Shown here in pieces: positions 1-7,806 of a stretch of DNA of 39,221 bases. Position numbers and translations under genes: made by a program. Source of the stretch: Paludibacteraceae bacterium (GTDB taxonomy: Bacteria > Bacteroidota > Bacteroidia > Bacteroidales > Paludibacteraceae); NCBI GenBank assembly GCA_017467185.1, contig JAFTSS010000043.1, positions 1 to 39,221 on the forward strand. Direction: 5' to 3'. Numbering within the stretch: the first letter of the stretch is position 1; each line of letters starts with the position of its first letter. Below the pieces are notes generated by a model, which was given only the letters and a program-made list of their open reading frames with translations, was not told the origin of the DNA and made no database searches.

Positions 1-693
1 TTAGGTACGGTCAATCCCGTTGCCGAAATCATACGCATGGCACACAAATATGGTGCTAAAGTGTTGATTGACGGAGCTCAAGCCATTGCCCATATTCCTG
101 TGAATGTAGTCGAACTTGATGCCGATTTCTATGCTTTCTCTGGTCATAAAGTCTATGCCCCTAATGGCATTGGCGTATTGTATGGCAAGCGCGAAATATT
201 AGATGCTATGCCTCCATTTATGGGTGGTGGAGAGATGATTGAAACTGTGCGATTCGAGAAAACGACTTACAACAAACTACCTTATAAATACGAAGCAGGC
301 ACGCCCGACTATGTAGGCAGTTGCGCTTTGGCTACAGCGTTAGACTATATATCGGCAATAGGTATGAAAGAAATTGCTGATTATGAACATGAACTACTTG
401 CATACGCAACTGAAAAGATAAAAGAGATTGAAGGTGTTCGCATTATTGGCGAAGCTAAGGAGAAAAGTGGAGTGTTGTCGTTCGTAGTTGATGGCGTACA
501 TCCGTATGATATTGGTATGATGCTCGACAAACTCGGCATCGCCATCCGCACGGGTCATCACTGCGCCGAACCGCTCATCGATTTCTATGGCATACCTGGC
601 ACAGCTCGCGCCTCTTTTGCCTTCTACAACACAACCGAAGAGATAGACTATTTCATCTCATCGCTCAAACGAGTATTGATGATATTAAAGTAA
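1..693 (+). CDS. sufS: Cysteine desulfurase SufS, 3' part (5' end outside window)
   Basis: PLP-dependent cysteine desulfurase that takes sulfur from cysteine for Fe-S cluster assembly in the SUF pathway (cytosol). The reading frame is already open at base 1 (L-G-T-V-N-P-V) and runs to TAA at 691-693, so the gene starts upstream; the Met at 37 is internal. Visible family features are the aspartate and glutamine of the cofactor pocket (VLIDGAQAIAH), the PLP-binding lysine in SGHKVYAPNGIG, and the catalytic cysteine in the RTGHHCAEPL loop near the C-terminus, which is the group II (SufS/CsdA) arrangement. About 230 residues are present, against roughly 400 in the family. Other suf genes would be expected just upstream, but that is not visible here. 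Confidence 0.95.
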   Translation, partial: LGTVNPVAEIIRMAHKYGAKVLIDGAQAIAHIPVNVVELDADFYAFSGHKVYAPNGIGVLYGKREILDAMPPFMGGGEMIETVRFEKTTYNKLPYKYEAGTPDYVGSCALATALDYISAIGMKEIADYEHELLAYATEKIKEIEGVRIIGEAKEKSGVLSFVVDGVHPYDIGMMLDKLGIAIRTGHHCAEPLIDFYGIPGTARASFAFYNTTEEIDYFISSLKRVLMILK

Positions 694-750
694 TTTTTAG
701 ACAAGAAGACAAGAAAATAAGTTTTTTATAAACATAAATTATATATCCTT

Positions 751-830
751 TTTTAACGCTAATTACCATTAATTATCCATAAATTAAAAGAAATAATTGA
801 CGAGTAATTTACGATAATTTGCGTTGAAAA
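751..830. repeat. AT-rich imperfect palindrome, copy A
   Basis: Begins TTTTAACGCTAATTACC and ends near AATTTGCGTT; the two halves are partly reverse-complementary. The same layout recurs at 854-927, 19521-19600, 19631-19731 and 31867-31941. Each copy is intergenic and is followed by a short ATGTC/CTTGTC-type phrase. It could form a hairpin in DNA or RNA. No protein is encoded. Confidence 0.75.
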
Positions 831-853
831 TAAAAATCATGTTTTCAAGTCTA

Positions 854-927
854 TTTTAACGCTAATTGCCATTAATTATCCATAAATATTTATTTACGAG
901 TAATTTATGAAAATTTACGTTAAAAAA
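854..927. repeat. AT-rich imperfect palindrome, copy B
   Basis: Second copy in the 694-966 gap, starting TTTTAACGCTAATTGCC and ending AATTTACGTTAAAA. The left arm is nearly the reverse complement of the right arm. Together with copy A it fills most of the space between sufS and the acyltransferase gene. I see no recognisable TAnnTTTG promoter in this gap. Confidence 0.75.
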
Positions 928-966
928 AATAAAATTTCATGTCTTCATGTCTCTTAAAAATATATT

Positions 967-1803
967 ATGGAAAATAAACGATTTAAGATTGATATCGATG
1001 AAGTTTTGAAGGCGAAAGTCAAGAAGAAATTGCCTAAATTCTTGGTAAATTTCTTGAAACGCCGCATCCATCAAGACGAAATCAACGACTGCATTGAAAA
1101 GGCTGAGCACCCACAAGGTGTAGGATTCTTCGACGAAGCACTCAATTATCTCGACATCAAATACGAAGTGCGTGGAGCCGAAAATCTCGACCCATCGCGC
1201 CGCTGCATCTTTGCCAGCAATCACCCAATTGGTGGTCCTGAGGCTTTGATTATGGGCTCAGTGATGCGTCGCTACTATGGCGAAAGTTTCCGTGTGCCTG
1301 TAAACAACATTTTAGCTCACTTCCACCCTCTCTCTGAGTTTTTTGTACCAATCAATATGGGCGGTCGTCAAACCAAAGAGATTAGCGAAGGCCTAACTCG
1401 CATGTTCGAAAGTCCATATCAGGTATTAGTCTATCCTGCAGGTAAATGCGCACGCAAAGAGCATGGAAAGGTAACCGAACAACCATGGAAAAAGATGTTC
1501 ATCACACAATCACGCAAATACGAGCGCGATGTAGTGCCAGTACACATGTCGGGCTACAATTCTAAGTTGTTTATGTTCCTCACAAGTTTCAGCAAATTCA
1601 TCGGTTTGAAATTCAACATCGGCATGTTCATGCTTGTAGATGAATTATTTAAGAAACAGCACAAAACATTTGTCATCACCTTCGGCAAACCAATACCTTA
1701 TACCACTTTCGACAAATCTAAAACAGATCAACAATGGGCTGAATCGGTGAAACAAATTGTCGAAAACCTCCAAGAAGGCAACGGACAAGACCCTAATATG
1801 TAG
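967..1803 (+). CDS. PlsC/LPLAT-type acyltransferase (GlsA-like, 'hemolysin' family)
   Basis: A 278-residue acyltransferase of the lysophospholipid acyltransferase superfamily. The block NHPIGGPEALIMG (about residues 85-97) replaces the usual HxxxxD motif with HPIGGPE. A second block, the glycine-rich VPINMGGRQ at about 128-136, and VYPAGKCARK at about 158-167 correspond to later LPLAT motifs. There is no clear transmembrane segment, so it is probably a peripheral membrane enzyme. In Bacteroides, a PlsC-type O-acyltransferase (GlsA) lies beside a GNAT-type N-acyltransferase (GlsB) and the pair makes glycine lipids. Here the next three genes are GlsB-like, so this gene is probably the O-acylating partner. 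The neighbour supports this role but the acceptor is inferred. A 490-bp repeat-filled gap separates it from the first GNAT gene. Confidence 0.82.
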   Translation: MENKRFKIDIDEVLKAKVKKKLPKFLVNFLKRRIHQDEINDCIEKAEHPQGVGFFDEALNYLDIKYEVRGAENLDPSRRCIFASNHPIGGPEALIMGSVMRRYYGESFRVPVNNILAHFHPLSEFFVPINMGGRQTKEISEGLTRMFESPYQVLVYPAGKCARKEHGKVTEQPWKKMFITQSRKYERDVVPVHMSGYNSKLFMFLTSFSKFIGLKFNIGMFMLVDELFKKQHKTFVITFGKPIPYTTFDKSKTDQQWAESVKQIVENLQEGNGQDPNM

Positions 1804-1870
1804 AGTACAGAGTACAAATTACAGAGTACAGATAACTAATGCACCACACCTAAAACTCCTCTCATAAGTT

Positions 1871-1976
1871 AGGAAAACTGACGCTCGAAACAAGCGCAGA
1901 AGGCAAGCTCGCTTGCATTATGCCTTGCAAGGAGGAAGAAGACGAAGTCAAAGTGGTCGAAGACCGGAGTGGTTTA
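1871..1976 (+). repeat. Dispersed ~110-bp element with hairpin (copy 1)
   Basis: From AGGAAAACTGACGCTCG to CCGGAGTGGTTTA. The reverse complement of 35643-35766 matches it over nearly the whole length, apart from scattered differences. The core is the palindrome GCAAGCTCGCTTGC at 1903-1916. The other copy has GCAAATTTATTTGC (on its strand) at the same place, so both inner base pairs changed together. It lies in the 1804-2293 gap and no protein is supported. Confidence 0.75.
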
Positions 1977-2001
1977 TCTTTTCTAACTAATAACTAATAA
2001 T

Positions 2002-2269
2002 TAACGTCAGTTTGATATAAAACGCCGCATGGCATCTGTGTTATCCGTAGAGCGATTTTTGCATAGCAAAAGAGCGAATTTTGTGATAAGTGAGAGCAGA
2101 AGCCAAATTTATTTGGGTTATGCCGAATATAAACAAAATCTTGATAAAAATCGAATAATAAAAGAAGAAAAATATCTGAGAAATCTGTGTCATCTGTGGG
2201 AGATAAATAATAAAAATCCGTGTATTCCGTGCATTCCGTGTGAGATAAAGTTATATCGAACTCACGTTA
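2002..2269 (+). mobile_element. MITE-like element with ~20-bp terminal inverted repeats (copy 1)
   Basis: Starts TAACGTCAGTTTGATATAA and ends TTATATCGAACTCACGTTA; the ends are reverse complements with two mismatches. A second, shorter copy with the same ends lies at 38571-38802. The interior shares phrases such as GCATGGCATCTGTGTTAT and CTGTGTCATCTGTG with that copy and also contains a hairpin, CCAAATTTATTTGG at 2103-2116. No transposase is encoded, so if mobile it would be non-autonomous. A target duplication cannot be read because the flanks are AT-rich. It separates the PlsC-type gene from the first GNAT gene. Confidence 0.7.
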
Positions 2270-2293
2270 ATTAATAACTAAACACTAAAAAAT

Positions 2294-3229
2294 ATGGTAC
2301 CTATCATTGACCCTATCTCAAAAGAGTTGCTCAAACAAGAACTCAACGAGAAAACTTTCTTAAGAAAAACAAACAAAGCTGATAATGAAATATATGTCGT
2401 AAACGCCGAAAATTCGCCAAACGTATTGCGCGAAATCGGTCGTCTTCGCGAAGTGTCATTCCGTTCAGTTGGCGGTGGTTCTGGCAAAGAGTGCGACCTC
2501 GACCACTTCGACCTCGAAGACAAAGCATGTTATCAACTCATTGTATGGAACCCTGAATTAGAAGAAATCATTGGTGGCTACCGTTTCACACGTTGGGCAC
2601 AAGCTTCGTTCCACGACAATGGTCAACCTTACGTAAACACCGAACACCTATTCGACTTCTCTGAAAAATTCCTCAAAGAATATTTCCCTTACTGTCTCGA
2701 AATGGCTCGTGCTTTCGTACAACCTAAATATCAAAGTGCCGAAATGGGTCGCAAGAGCCTTTTTGCTCTTGATAATCTTTGGGACGGCATCGGCGGTCTT
2801 GTTGCCACCGACCCTTCTATCAAATACCTTGCAGGTAAAGTAACTATCTATAGCACTAGCCCCGACAAGAGTCGCAAAGCTATGATTTACTACCTCGAGA
2901 AATTCTTTGGCGACCGCGAAAAAATGCTCGTTTCCAAACACCCTGAAACTTGCACCGACGAAGAACGCGCCGAATTCGACGCTATGTTCTGTGGTGAAAA
3001 TGCGAAAGAAAACTACAAGATTCTCAACACTTTCGTAAAATCAATGAACGACAGCATTCCGCCACTCATTCACTCATACATCGAACTCTCAAGCTCAATG
3101 AAAACATTCGGCACAACATTCGACCCCGACTTCGGCGACTGCTACGATACAGCAATGATTATCACAATCAACGACATCTACGAACAAAAGAAAAAACGCT
3201 ACATCGAATCATACTTCGAACAAAAATAA
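2294..3229 (+). CDS. GNAT-type lipid N-acyltransferase, paralogue 1 (GlsB/OlsB-like)
   Basis: A 311-residue member of the GNAT-like 'hemolysin A'/OlsB family (Acetyltransf_5 type), which transfers a 3-hydroxy-acyl chain from acyl-ACP to the amino group of an amino acid; glycine is the acceptor for the Bacteroides homologue GlsB. Conserved blocks are EIGRLREVSFR (about 54-64), LIVWNPELEEIIGGYRF (about 86-102), MARAFVQPKYQS, LFALDNLWDGIG and a C-terminal FGTTFDPDFGD. It is the first of three tandem paralogues (2294, 3480, 4454) and is closer to paralogue 3 than to paralogue 2: both have FVQPKYQS and GKVTIYST. It is cytosolic or membrane-peripheral. The start follows the short AT-rich leader after the MITE-like element. 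Family assignment is solid; the substrate is inferred. Confidence 0.82.
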   Translation: MVPIIDPISKELLKQELNEKTFLRKTNKADNEIYVVNAENSPNVLREIGRLREVSFRSVGGGSGKECDLDHFDLEDKACYQLIVWNPELEEIIGGYRFTRWAQASFHDNGQPYVNTEHLFDFSEKFLKEYFPYCLEMARAFVQPKYQSAEMGRKSLFALDNLWDGIGGLVATDPSIKYLAGKVTIYSTSPDKSRKAMIYYLEKFFGDREKMLVSKHPETCTDEERAEFDAMFCGENAKENYKILNTFVKSMNDSIPPLIHSYIELSSSMKTFGTTFDPDFGDCYDTAMIITINDIYEQKKKRYIESYFEQK

Positions 3230-3321
3230 TTATTTTTTTGCTTTTAACATAAGTACAAAGATTTGTTTATTGGTTCACTATTTATAGCAACAATTTTCTA
3301 TTTCTGAGAGGACAACCAATA

Positions 3322-3372
3322 TTTTAAGTACAAGCCCTAGATCATGTTTAATCACAAGGCTTGTACTTAAAA
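3322..3372. repeat. 15-bp perfect inverted repeat between acyltransferase paralogues 1 and 2
   Basis: TTTTAAGTACAAGCC (3322-3336) and its exact reverse complement GGCTTGTACTTAAAA (3358-3372) are separated by 21 bases. The right arm is followed by A's rather than T's, so it is not a standard + strand terminator. It could be a regulatory hairpin, a processing site between the genes, or a terminator read on the minus strand. Confidence 0.6.
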
Positions 3373-3479
3373 AAACAAAGTCAACCACTATAAACTATTC
3401 AAATATGAATAAATTTAATCGTCCTATAAATAAATTTTGTACTTCTGTTTTAAAAAAAATCAAACAACAAAATCAAATA

Positions 3480-4454
3480 ATGCAAGAACAACCCATAATA
3501 AGCGCCATTGACCGCGAACTAATAAAAGCCGAACTAACCCAAGAACGCTTCCTTCGCACAACCAACAAGGCTGGCAACGAAATCTATATCGTCAACGCCC
3601 ACAATTCGCCAAACACTATGCGCGAGATAGGACGTTTACGTGAAATAGCATTCCGCACAGCTGGCGGAGGCACAGGCAAAGAAGTTGATATCGACGAGTT
3701 TGACACAATGGACAACCCATGCGAACAACTCATCGTATGGAATCCCGACGCCGAAGAAATAATCGGTGGCTACCGCTTCATCCTTGGCGAAAACATCAAA
3801 TACGACGCTCAAGGACAGCCACTTATCGCCACATCCCACCTATTCCATTTCTCACAAAAATTCACTGACAAATACATGCCCTACACCATCGAGTTAGGGC
3901 GCTCGTTTGTCGCAATCGAATACCAATCATCGCAAGCCGGAGCCAAAAGCCTCTATGCCCTCGACAACCTCTGGGACGGACTAGGCGCTCTCACCGTCAA
4001 ATACCCACAAATACAATACTTCTTCGGCAAATTCACTATGTATCCATCGTTCGACCGCAAAGGCCGCGACATGATACTCTACTACCTTCAACGTCATTTC
4101 GGCGACAAACAAAAATTAGTAACCCCTCACAACGCACTAAAATTTGAAAGCAAACTATCCATATTAGAACGACTTTTCCCAATACAAGCCGTTAAAGAAA
4201 ACTACAAAATCCTCAACCGCGAAGTCCGTGCTCTTGGCGAAAACATACCACCTCTTGTCAACGCCTACATGAACCTCTCTGCCACAATGAAAGTATTCGG
4301 CACAGCCATCAACGACGAATTTGGCGACGTCGAAGAAACAGGCATCCTAATCACAATCAAAGACATATACGAAGAAAAACGCGAACGCCACATCGTCTCT
4401 TACATCAAAGATTTCAAAGAAGACCTAAAAATCAGTCGCATCGGAATCAAATAA
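3480..4454 (+). CDS. GNAT-type lipid N-acyltransferase, paralogue 2 (GlsB/OlsB-like)
   Basis: A 324-residue paralogue of the neighbouring genes. The start at 3480 (MQEQPIISAID) aligns with the starts of the other two copies; the frame also allows a start at 3405 that would add 25 basic residues. Conserved blocks include EIGRLREIAFR, LIVWNPDAEEIIGGYRF, LYALDNLWDGLGAL and NAYMNLSATMKVFGTAI. It is the most divergent of the three: it has FVAIEYQS where the others have FVQPKYQS, MYPSFDRKGRDM in place of IYSTxxxxxRKAM, and FGDVEETGI in place of FG(D/N)xYDT(A/G)M. From memory of the family, this version is closest to the typical single-copy Bacteroidales GlsB. Its TAA overlaps the ATG of paralogue 3 by one base, so the two are translationally coupled. 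Confidence 0.82.
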   Translation: MQEQPIISAIDRELIKAELTQERFLRTTNKAGNEIYIVNAHNSPNTMREIGRLREIAFRTAGGGTGKEVDIDEFDTMDNPCEQLIVWNPDAEEIIGGYRFILGENIKYDAQGQPLIATSHLFHFSQKFTDKYMPYTIELGRSFVAIEYQSSQAGAKSLYALDNLWDGLGALTVKYPQIQYFFGKFTMYPSFDRKGRDMILYYLQRHFGDKQKLVTPHNALKFESKLSILERLFPIQAVKENYKILNREVRALGENIPPLVNAYMNLSATMKVFGTAINDEFGDVEETGILITIKDIYEEKRERHIVSYIKDFKEDLKISRIGIK

Positions 4455-5419
4455 TGCAACAAATCATAGATCCAATAAACCCCGATCTCATCGAACAAGA
4501 GCTCAACGATGACACCTTTCTCCGCAACACCAACAAAGCGGGGAACAAAGTCTATGTCCTCAATGCTCACAACGCACCCAACACCATGCGCGAAATCGGG
4601 CGCCTACGCGAACTCTCTTTCCGCCTCGGAGGAGGAGGCTCAGGCAACTCACTCGACATCGATGAGTTCGACACCATGCAACACCCTTATCATCAACTCA
4701 TTGTATGGAATCCAGATGCACGAGAAATCATTGGCGGCTACCGTTTCCTTCACGGCACCAACGTAACCTACAACCCCACAACAGGCGAGCCTAATATGCC
4801 CATAAACCACATATTCCGCCTCTCCGACACATTCCAAAAAGAATACCTCCCCTACACAATCGAAATGGGTCGCGCCTTCGTACAGCCAAAATATCAAAGC
4901 ATTCAAGGAGGCAAAAAAAGCCTCTTCGCACTCGACAACCTCTGGGACGGCATCGGAGCAGTCGTAGCCAACATCCCCGACCTCAAATACTTAATCGGAA
5001 AAGTAACAATCTACTCCACCACCGAAATCCGCGCCCGCAAAGCAATGATACACTACCTCGACCACTACTTTGCCGACAAAGACTCACTACTCATACCCCG
5101 CCAGCGACAAGTCATCACGCCCGACGACCTCGTTTGGATTAACCAAATCATCTCCGGCGACGACTATAAAGAAGACTTCAAACGACTCAACAAATTCGTC
5201 CGCGAGCAAGGCGAATGCATTCCGCCACTCATCCATGCCTACCTCGACCTATCAGCCACACTCAAAACCTTTGGCACCGTCTTCGACCCCGATTTTGGCA
5301 ACATCTACGACACAGGCATGATGATAACCCTCGCCGACATCTACGAAATAAAACGCGAACGCTACATACAAACCTACCTCAAAAACAACATCTGCAACGC
5401 CCTCCGCAACTTCGTATAA
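4454..5419 (+). CDS. GNAT-type lipid N-acyltransferase, paralogue 3 (GlsB/OlsB-like)
   Basis: A 321-residue third copy starting on the last base of the previous gene (TAATG). It has the same blocks: EIGRLRELSFR, LIVWNPDAREIIGGYRF, MGRAFVQPKYQS, LFALDNLWDGIG and FGTVFDPDFGN. Its close match to paralogue 1 and weaker match to paralogue 2, which lies between them, suggests two duplication events or that paralogues 1 and 3 specialised together. Expected role: N-acylation of an amino acid (or a related amine) in a glycine- or ornithine-lipid type pathway, with O-acylation by the PlsC-type enzyme at 967-1803. Whether the three copies differ in amino acid or acyl chain preference cannot be read from sequence. 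Confidence 0.82.
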   Translation: MQQIIDPINPDLIEQELNDDTFLRNTNKAGNKVYVLNAHNAPNTMREIGRLRELSFRLGGGGSGNSLDIDEFDTMQHPYHQLIVWNPDAREIIGGYRFLHGTNVTYNPTTGEPNMPINHIFRLSDTFQKEYLPYTIEMGRAFVQPKYQSIQGGKKSLFALDNLWDGIGAVVANIPDLKYLIGKVTIYSTTEIRARKAMIHYLDHYFADKDSLLIPRQRQVITPDDLVWINQIISGDDYKEDFKRLNKFVREQGECIPPLIHAYLDLSATLKTFGTVFDPDFGNIYDTGMMITLADIYEIKRERYIQTYLKNNICNALRNFV

Positions 5420-5498
5420 CCCACAACCCCCAAAAACCAAACAAGTCTTACAGGTCCGACAAGTCCAAAAACTCCCAACAAAAAAGCTCTAAACCCTC

Positions 5499-5924
5499 AT
5501 GATTCTAACAATCCTAATCACAATCCTAATAATCCTAATCATCGGCGTAACAATCTTCGTCCGCCGTGTTAATAAAGTAACTCCCGAACAACCACCAGTC
5601 GAAATAGCCGATGACTGTTGCGGTTCACACGCCGTATGCGAGCGCGACAGCCTACTCTCGCAAACCGACCAAATCATCTATTTCGACGACGAAGAACTCG
5701 ACCAACTCCAAGGCATCCCAAGCGAAGACTACACCGAAACACAAATCACCATGCTCGAAAACGTATTCTACACCCTCCGCGAGCAAGACGTAGCCGGCTG
5801 GATACGAAGCATACAACTCCGCAACATCGACCTCCCCGAGGACATCCGCGACCAAGCACTACTCATCGTAGCCGAACGCCGCGAACACACCCTCGAAGAA
5901 TGGAACAAAAACAACTCTAAATGA
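5499..5924 (+). CDS. Small membrane-anchored protein of unknown function
   Basis: 141 residues. An N-terminal hydrophobic helix (about residues 2-22, nearly all Ile, Leu, Thr and Val) is followed by RRVNK, which suggests an anchor with the C-terminal part probably in the cytosol. Next comes a short Cys/His cluster, CCGSHAVCE (about 40-48), then an acidic helical region. The cluster might bind metal or form disulfides. I do not recognise the family with certainty. It lies 79 bp after the third acyltransferase on the same strand and is followed by a terminator, so it is probably the last gene of that operon. The leader carries a small phrase (ACAGGTCCGACAAGTCC) that resembles the TCGGACAGG minisatellite upstream of uvrA. 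Confidence 0.7.
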   Translation: MILTILITILIILIIGVTIFVRRVNKVTPEQPPVEIADDCCGSHAVCERDSLLSQTDQIIYFDDEELDQLQGIPSEDYTETQITMLENVFYTLREQDVAGWIRSIQLRNIDLPEDIRDQALLIVAERREHTLEEWNKNNSK

Positions 5925-5940
5925 TATTCTAAAATACAAC

Positions 5941-5973
5941 AACAGCCATCATTTCACAACGAAAGATGGCTGT
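5941..5973. terminator. Bidirectional hairpin terminator
   Basis: AACAGCCATC...TTTC pairs with GAAA...GATGGCTGTT around an ACAAC loop, followed by TTATATTTAT. It sits between the + strand gene ending at 5924 and the - strand gene ending at 6004, so it can serve both. Confidence 0.7.
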
Positions 5974-6003
5974 TTATATTTATAAATCAAAATCTTCTTC
6001 TCT

Positions 6004-7806
6004 CTATAATTTATAATTAAACCCTAACGAAATCAACTCATAAAACTGCATTTTAGGCTTACCTCCATCGGCAGGCACTGTCGTAGAATCATAGCGCGGA
6101 TAGAGCGAAACTTTTGCCGATAAAAATCTATTTATCTTAAAATTACCTATTACCTCACATCCTACTTCAACACCCTTAATTTTACCTACATAGTTACCAA
6201 AGAACGAAAAATGTACCTCCATACCTATTGATTCATTAAAATCATAATCAAAATCGGTACGTATCAATGCACCTAATTGATTAGATTGGCGTGTACCGTC
6301 GGTAATGCCTACCTGATACGCTATATTCTCCTCCGGCAATACCCCCTCTTTATAAGACATATCAGCCACATAAACCAATTTGTATGACAAAGGCGATACA
6401 AATACCGATACAATACTTTTATACTTGTAGTCCATACCCAACGATAAGCTCATACGAATAGGCGAAAATGGTCCTGAACTACGAACATAAGTATTTGATT
6501 TGTAAGTATTAAATAATGAAGTTTGAAAATCCCATTCAGCAGTATAATAGAAATTCTTAAACGCCTTATAACCTAATTTTGAATTCAATCGGAGCAAATC
6601 CTCATTCACTCGCAACCAACGCAACGAATCACTCGCCATACCATACAACCCTAATTTCCATTCTGCCTTATTGTCCCACTGCAATCCCTTACGATTATCA
6701 TAATTAAAATAACCCATCGCATAAAACGTAGCAGCCAAATTACTTTCACCCCCTTTATACCAATTTGATGAAATATAATTTTGCGATGCATGCACTTGGA
6801 ATTTAGCACCTTTACTCCATTTTGATATTTCTGGCAAATCCACTTTCAACTGCGATGTTTTACTTCGATTAAGCGTGTCTAAATTCAACAACAATTCCTT
6901 CCTATCTGCATGCGCTATCCGTGAAATTTGCAATTCATTAATTGAAGGCAAATCACTTTTATGATAAGAATAAAGTTCTGGTGCTGTGGCACGTATATAA
7001 TCCTTTGCACCTATACGTATCTCAACAACAATACTATCATCACTCCACACTCCATACTCTTTACTCCTTGTTCCCTGTTCCCTATTCTCTACTCCTCCTA
7101 TCACCCAATCTAAAAATAAAGGATTTACTTTTGTCGAGTGTTGAGAGTTAAGAGTTGAGAGTTGATAATCTACTACAGCAAGTAAAGAATCAGCAGATTT
7201 AAAAGCTGGGAGTTGGAAGTTATATGACAAATCAGATTGGTTAAATTGGTCGGATAGGTCGGACGAATTAGACAAGTCGGACTGGTCAGGCTGATTGGTT
7301 TGATTGGATTGATTGGATTGGTCTGACCGATTAGCCTGGTCGATGTTATTTGTATTATCGGCAACTTTTTTCTTAAAACTTGCCATTACACTTGCTATCA
7401 AAGCATTCCTCTCTCGCTCACGAGCCTCCTCGCCCTCATCAACAAGCTCAACAAAATCACGTTTCTCAACACTATCCTTCACTATATCCAATGATATAGA
7501 CACTGAATCATTAGACACACACTCTGTACTATCTGTAAATGCTATAGTTCCGAGAAAGGCATTCGTTGTATCGTCTAATTGTGAATTATGAATTGTGAAT
7601 TGTGAATTAACTGTAGCATATTTTTCAAGCCATGCCTCAAACTCAGCATCTGCCAACTCCACCGAATCAATAATACTTATAGTTTCTATAGTATCTATCG
7701 CATCTATAGCTATACTATCCAACACAACAGATTGAGACGCAAAACATTGCGCCCCAACAAACAACAAAACAATAAACAACAATATATGTTTACTCCTCAA
7801 CATCAT
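6004..7806 (-). CDS. DUF3078 family protein, probable outer-membrane beta-barrel, with repeat-rich N-terminal half
   Basis: 600 residues from the chosen start. The start at 7806 gives a clear signal peptide (MMLRSKHILLFIVLLFVGAQCFA); the longer frame to 7869 would run deep into hflX. The last ~280 residues look like a DUF3078 barrel: WSKGAKFQVHASQNYISSNW, KGGESNLAATF, DNKAEWKLGLYGM, and alternating strands ending in F-Y-E-L-I-S-L-G-F-N-Y-K-L. The N-terminal half is low complexity. Residues about 150-200 are Asn/Ser/Asp/Gln repeats encoded by degenerate TCGGAC-type 9-mers, and NSQFTIHNSQL and YQLSTLNSQHST come from GTGAATT and GAGAGTTGA microrepeats also seen between genes. Function is unknown in the family. 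The 17-bp overlap with hflX suggests co-transcription. Confidence 0.8.
   Translation of the reverse strand: MMLRSKHILLFIVLLFVGAQCFASQSVVLDSIAIDAIDTIETISIIDSVELADAEFEAWLEKYATVNSQFTIHNSQLDDTTNAFLGTIAFTDSTECVSNDSVSISLDIVKDSVEKRDFVELVDEGEEARERERNALIASVMASFKKKVADNTNNIDQANRSDQSNQSNQTNQPDQSDLSNSSDLSDQFNQSDLSYNFQLPAFKSADSLLAVVDYQLSTLNSQHSTKVNPLFLDWVIGGVENREQGTRSKEYGVWSDDSIVVEIRIGAKDYIRATAPELYSYHKSDLPSINELQISRIAHADRKELLLNLDTLNRSKTSQLKVDLPEISKWSKGAKFQVHASQNYISSNWYKGGESNLAATFYAMGYFNYDNRKGLQWDNKAEWKLGLYGMASDSLRWLRVNEDLLRLNSKLGYKAFKNFYYTAEWDFQTSLFNTYKSNTYVRSSGPFSPIRMSLSLGMDYKYKSIVSVFVSPLSYKLVYVADMSYKEGVLPEENIAYQVGITDGTRQSNQLGALIRTDFDYDFNESIGMEVHFSFFGNYVGKIKGVEVGCEVIGNFKINRFLSAKVSLYPRYDSTTVPADGGKPKMQFYELISLGFNYKL
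7225..7345. repeat. Degenerate TCGGAC/TTGGAT 9-mer repeat inside the DUF3078 gene
   Basis: Repeated units such as GGTCGGATA, GGTCGGACG, AAGTCGGAC and GATTGGATT, on a 9-base grid so that the frame stays open. It is the coding counterpart of the 225-bp array at 23978-24202. Read from the minus strand it encodes the Asn/Ser/Asp/Gln-rich stretch of the DUF3078 protein. Confidence 0.7.

Noticed and set aside
37-693. SufS starting at the ATG at 37
   Set aside because: The frame and SufS homology (LGTVNPV...) continue to base 1, so the gene starts upstream of the window.
2029-2274. 81-residue frame inside the MITE-like element
   Set aside because: It ends in the terminal inverted repeat, is not kept in the second copy and contains repeat words such as CCIPC; no family features.
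5215-5502. His/Arg/Pro-rich frame at the end of acyltransferase paralogue 3
   Set aside because: Out-of-frame shadow of a C-rich coding region; no family features.
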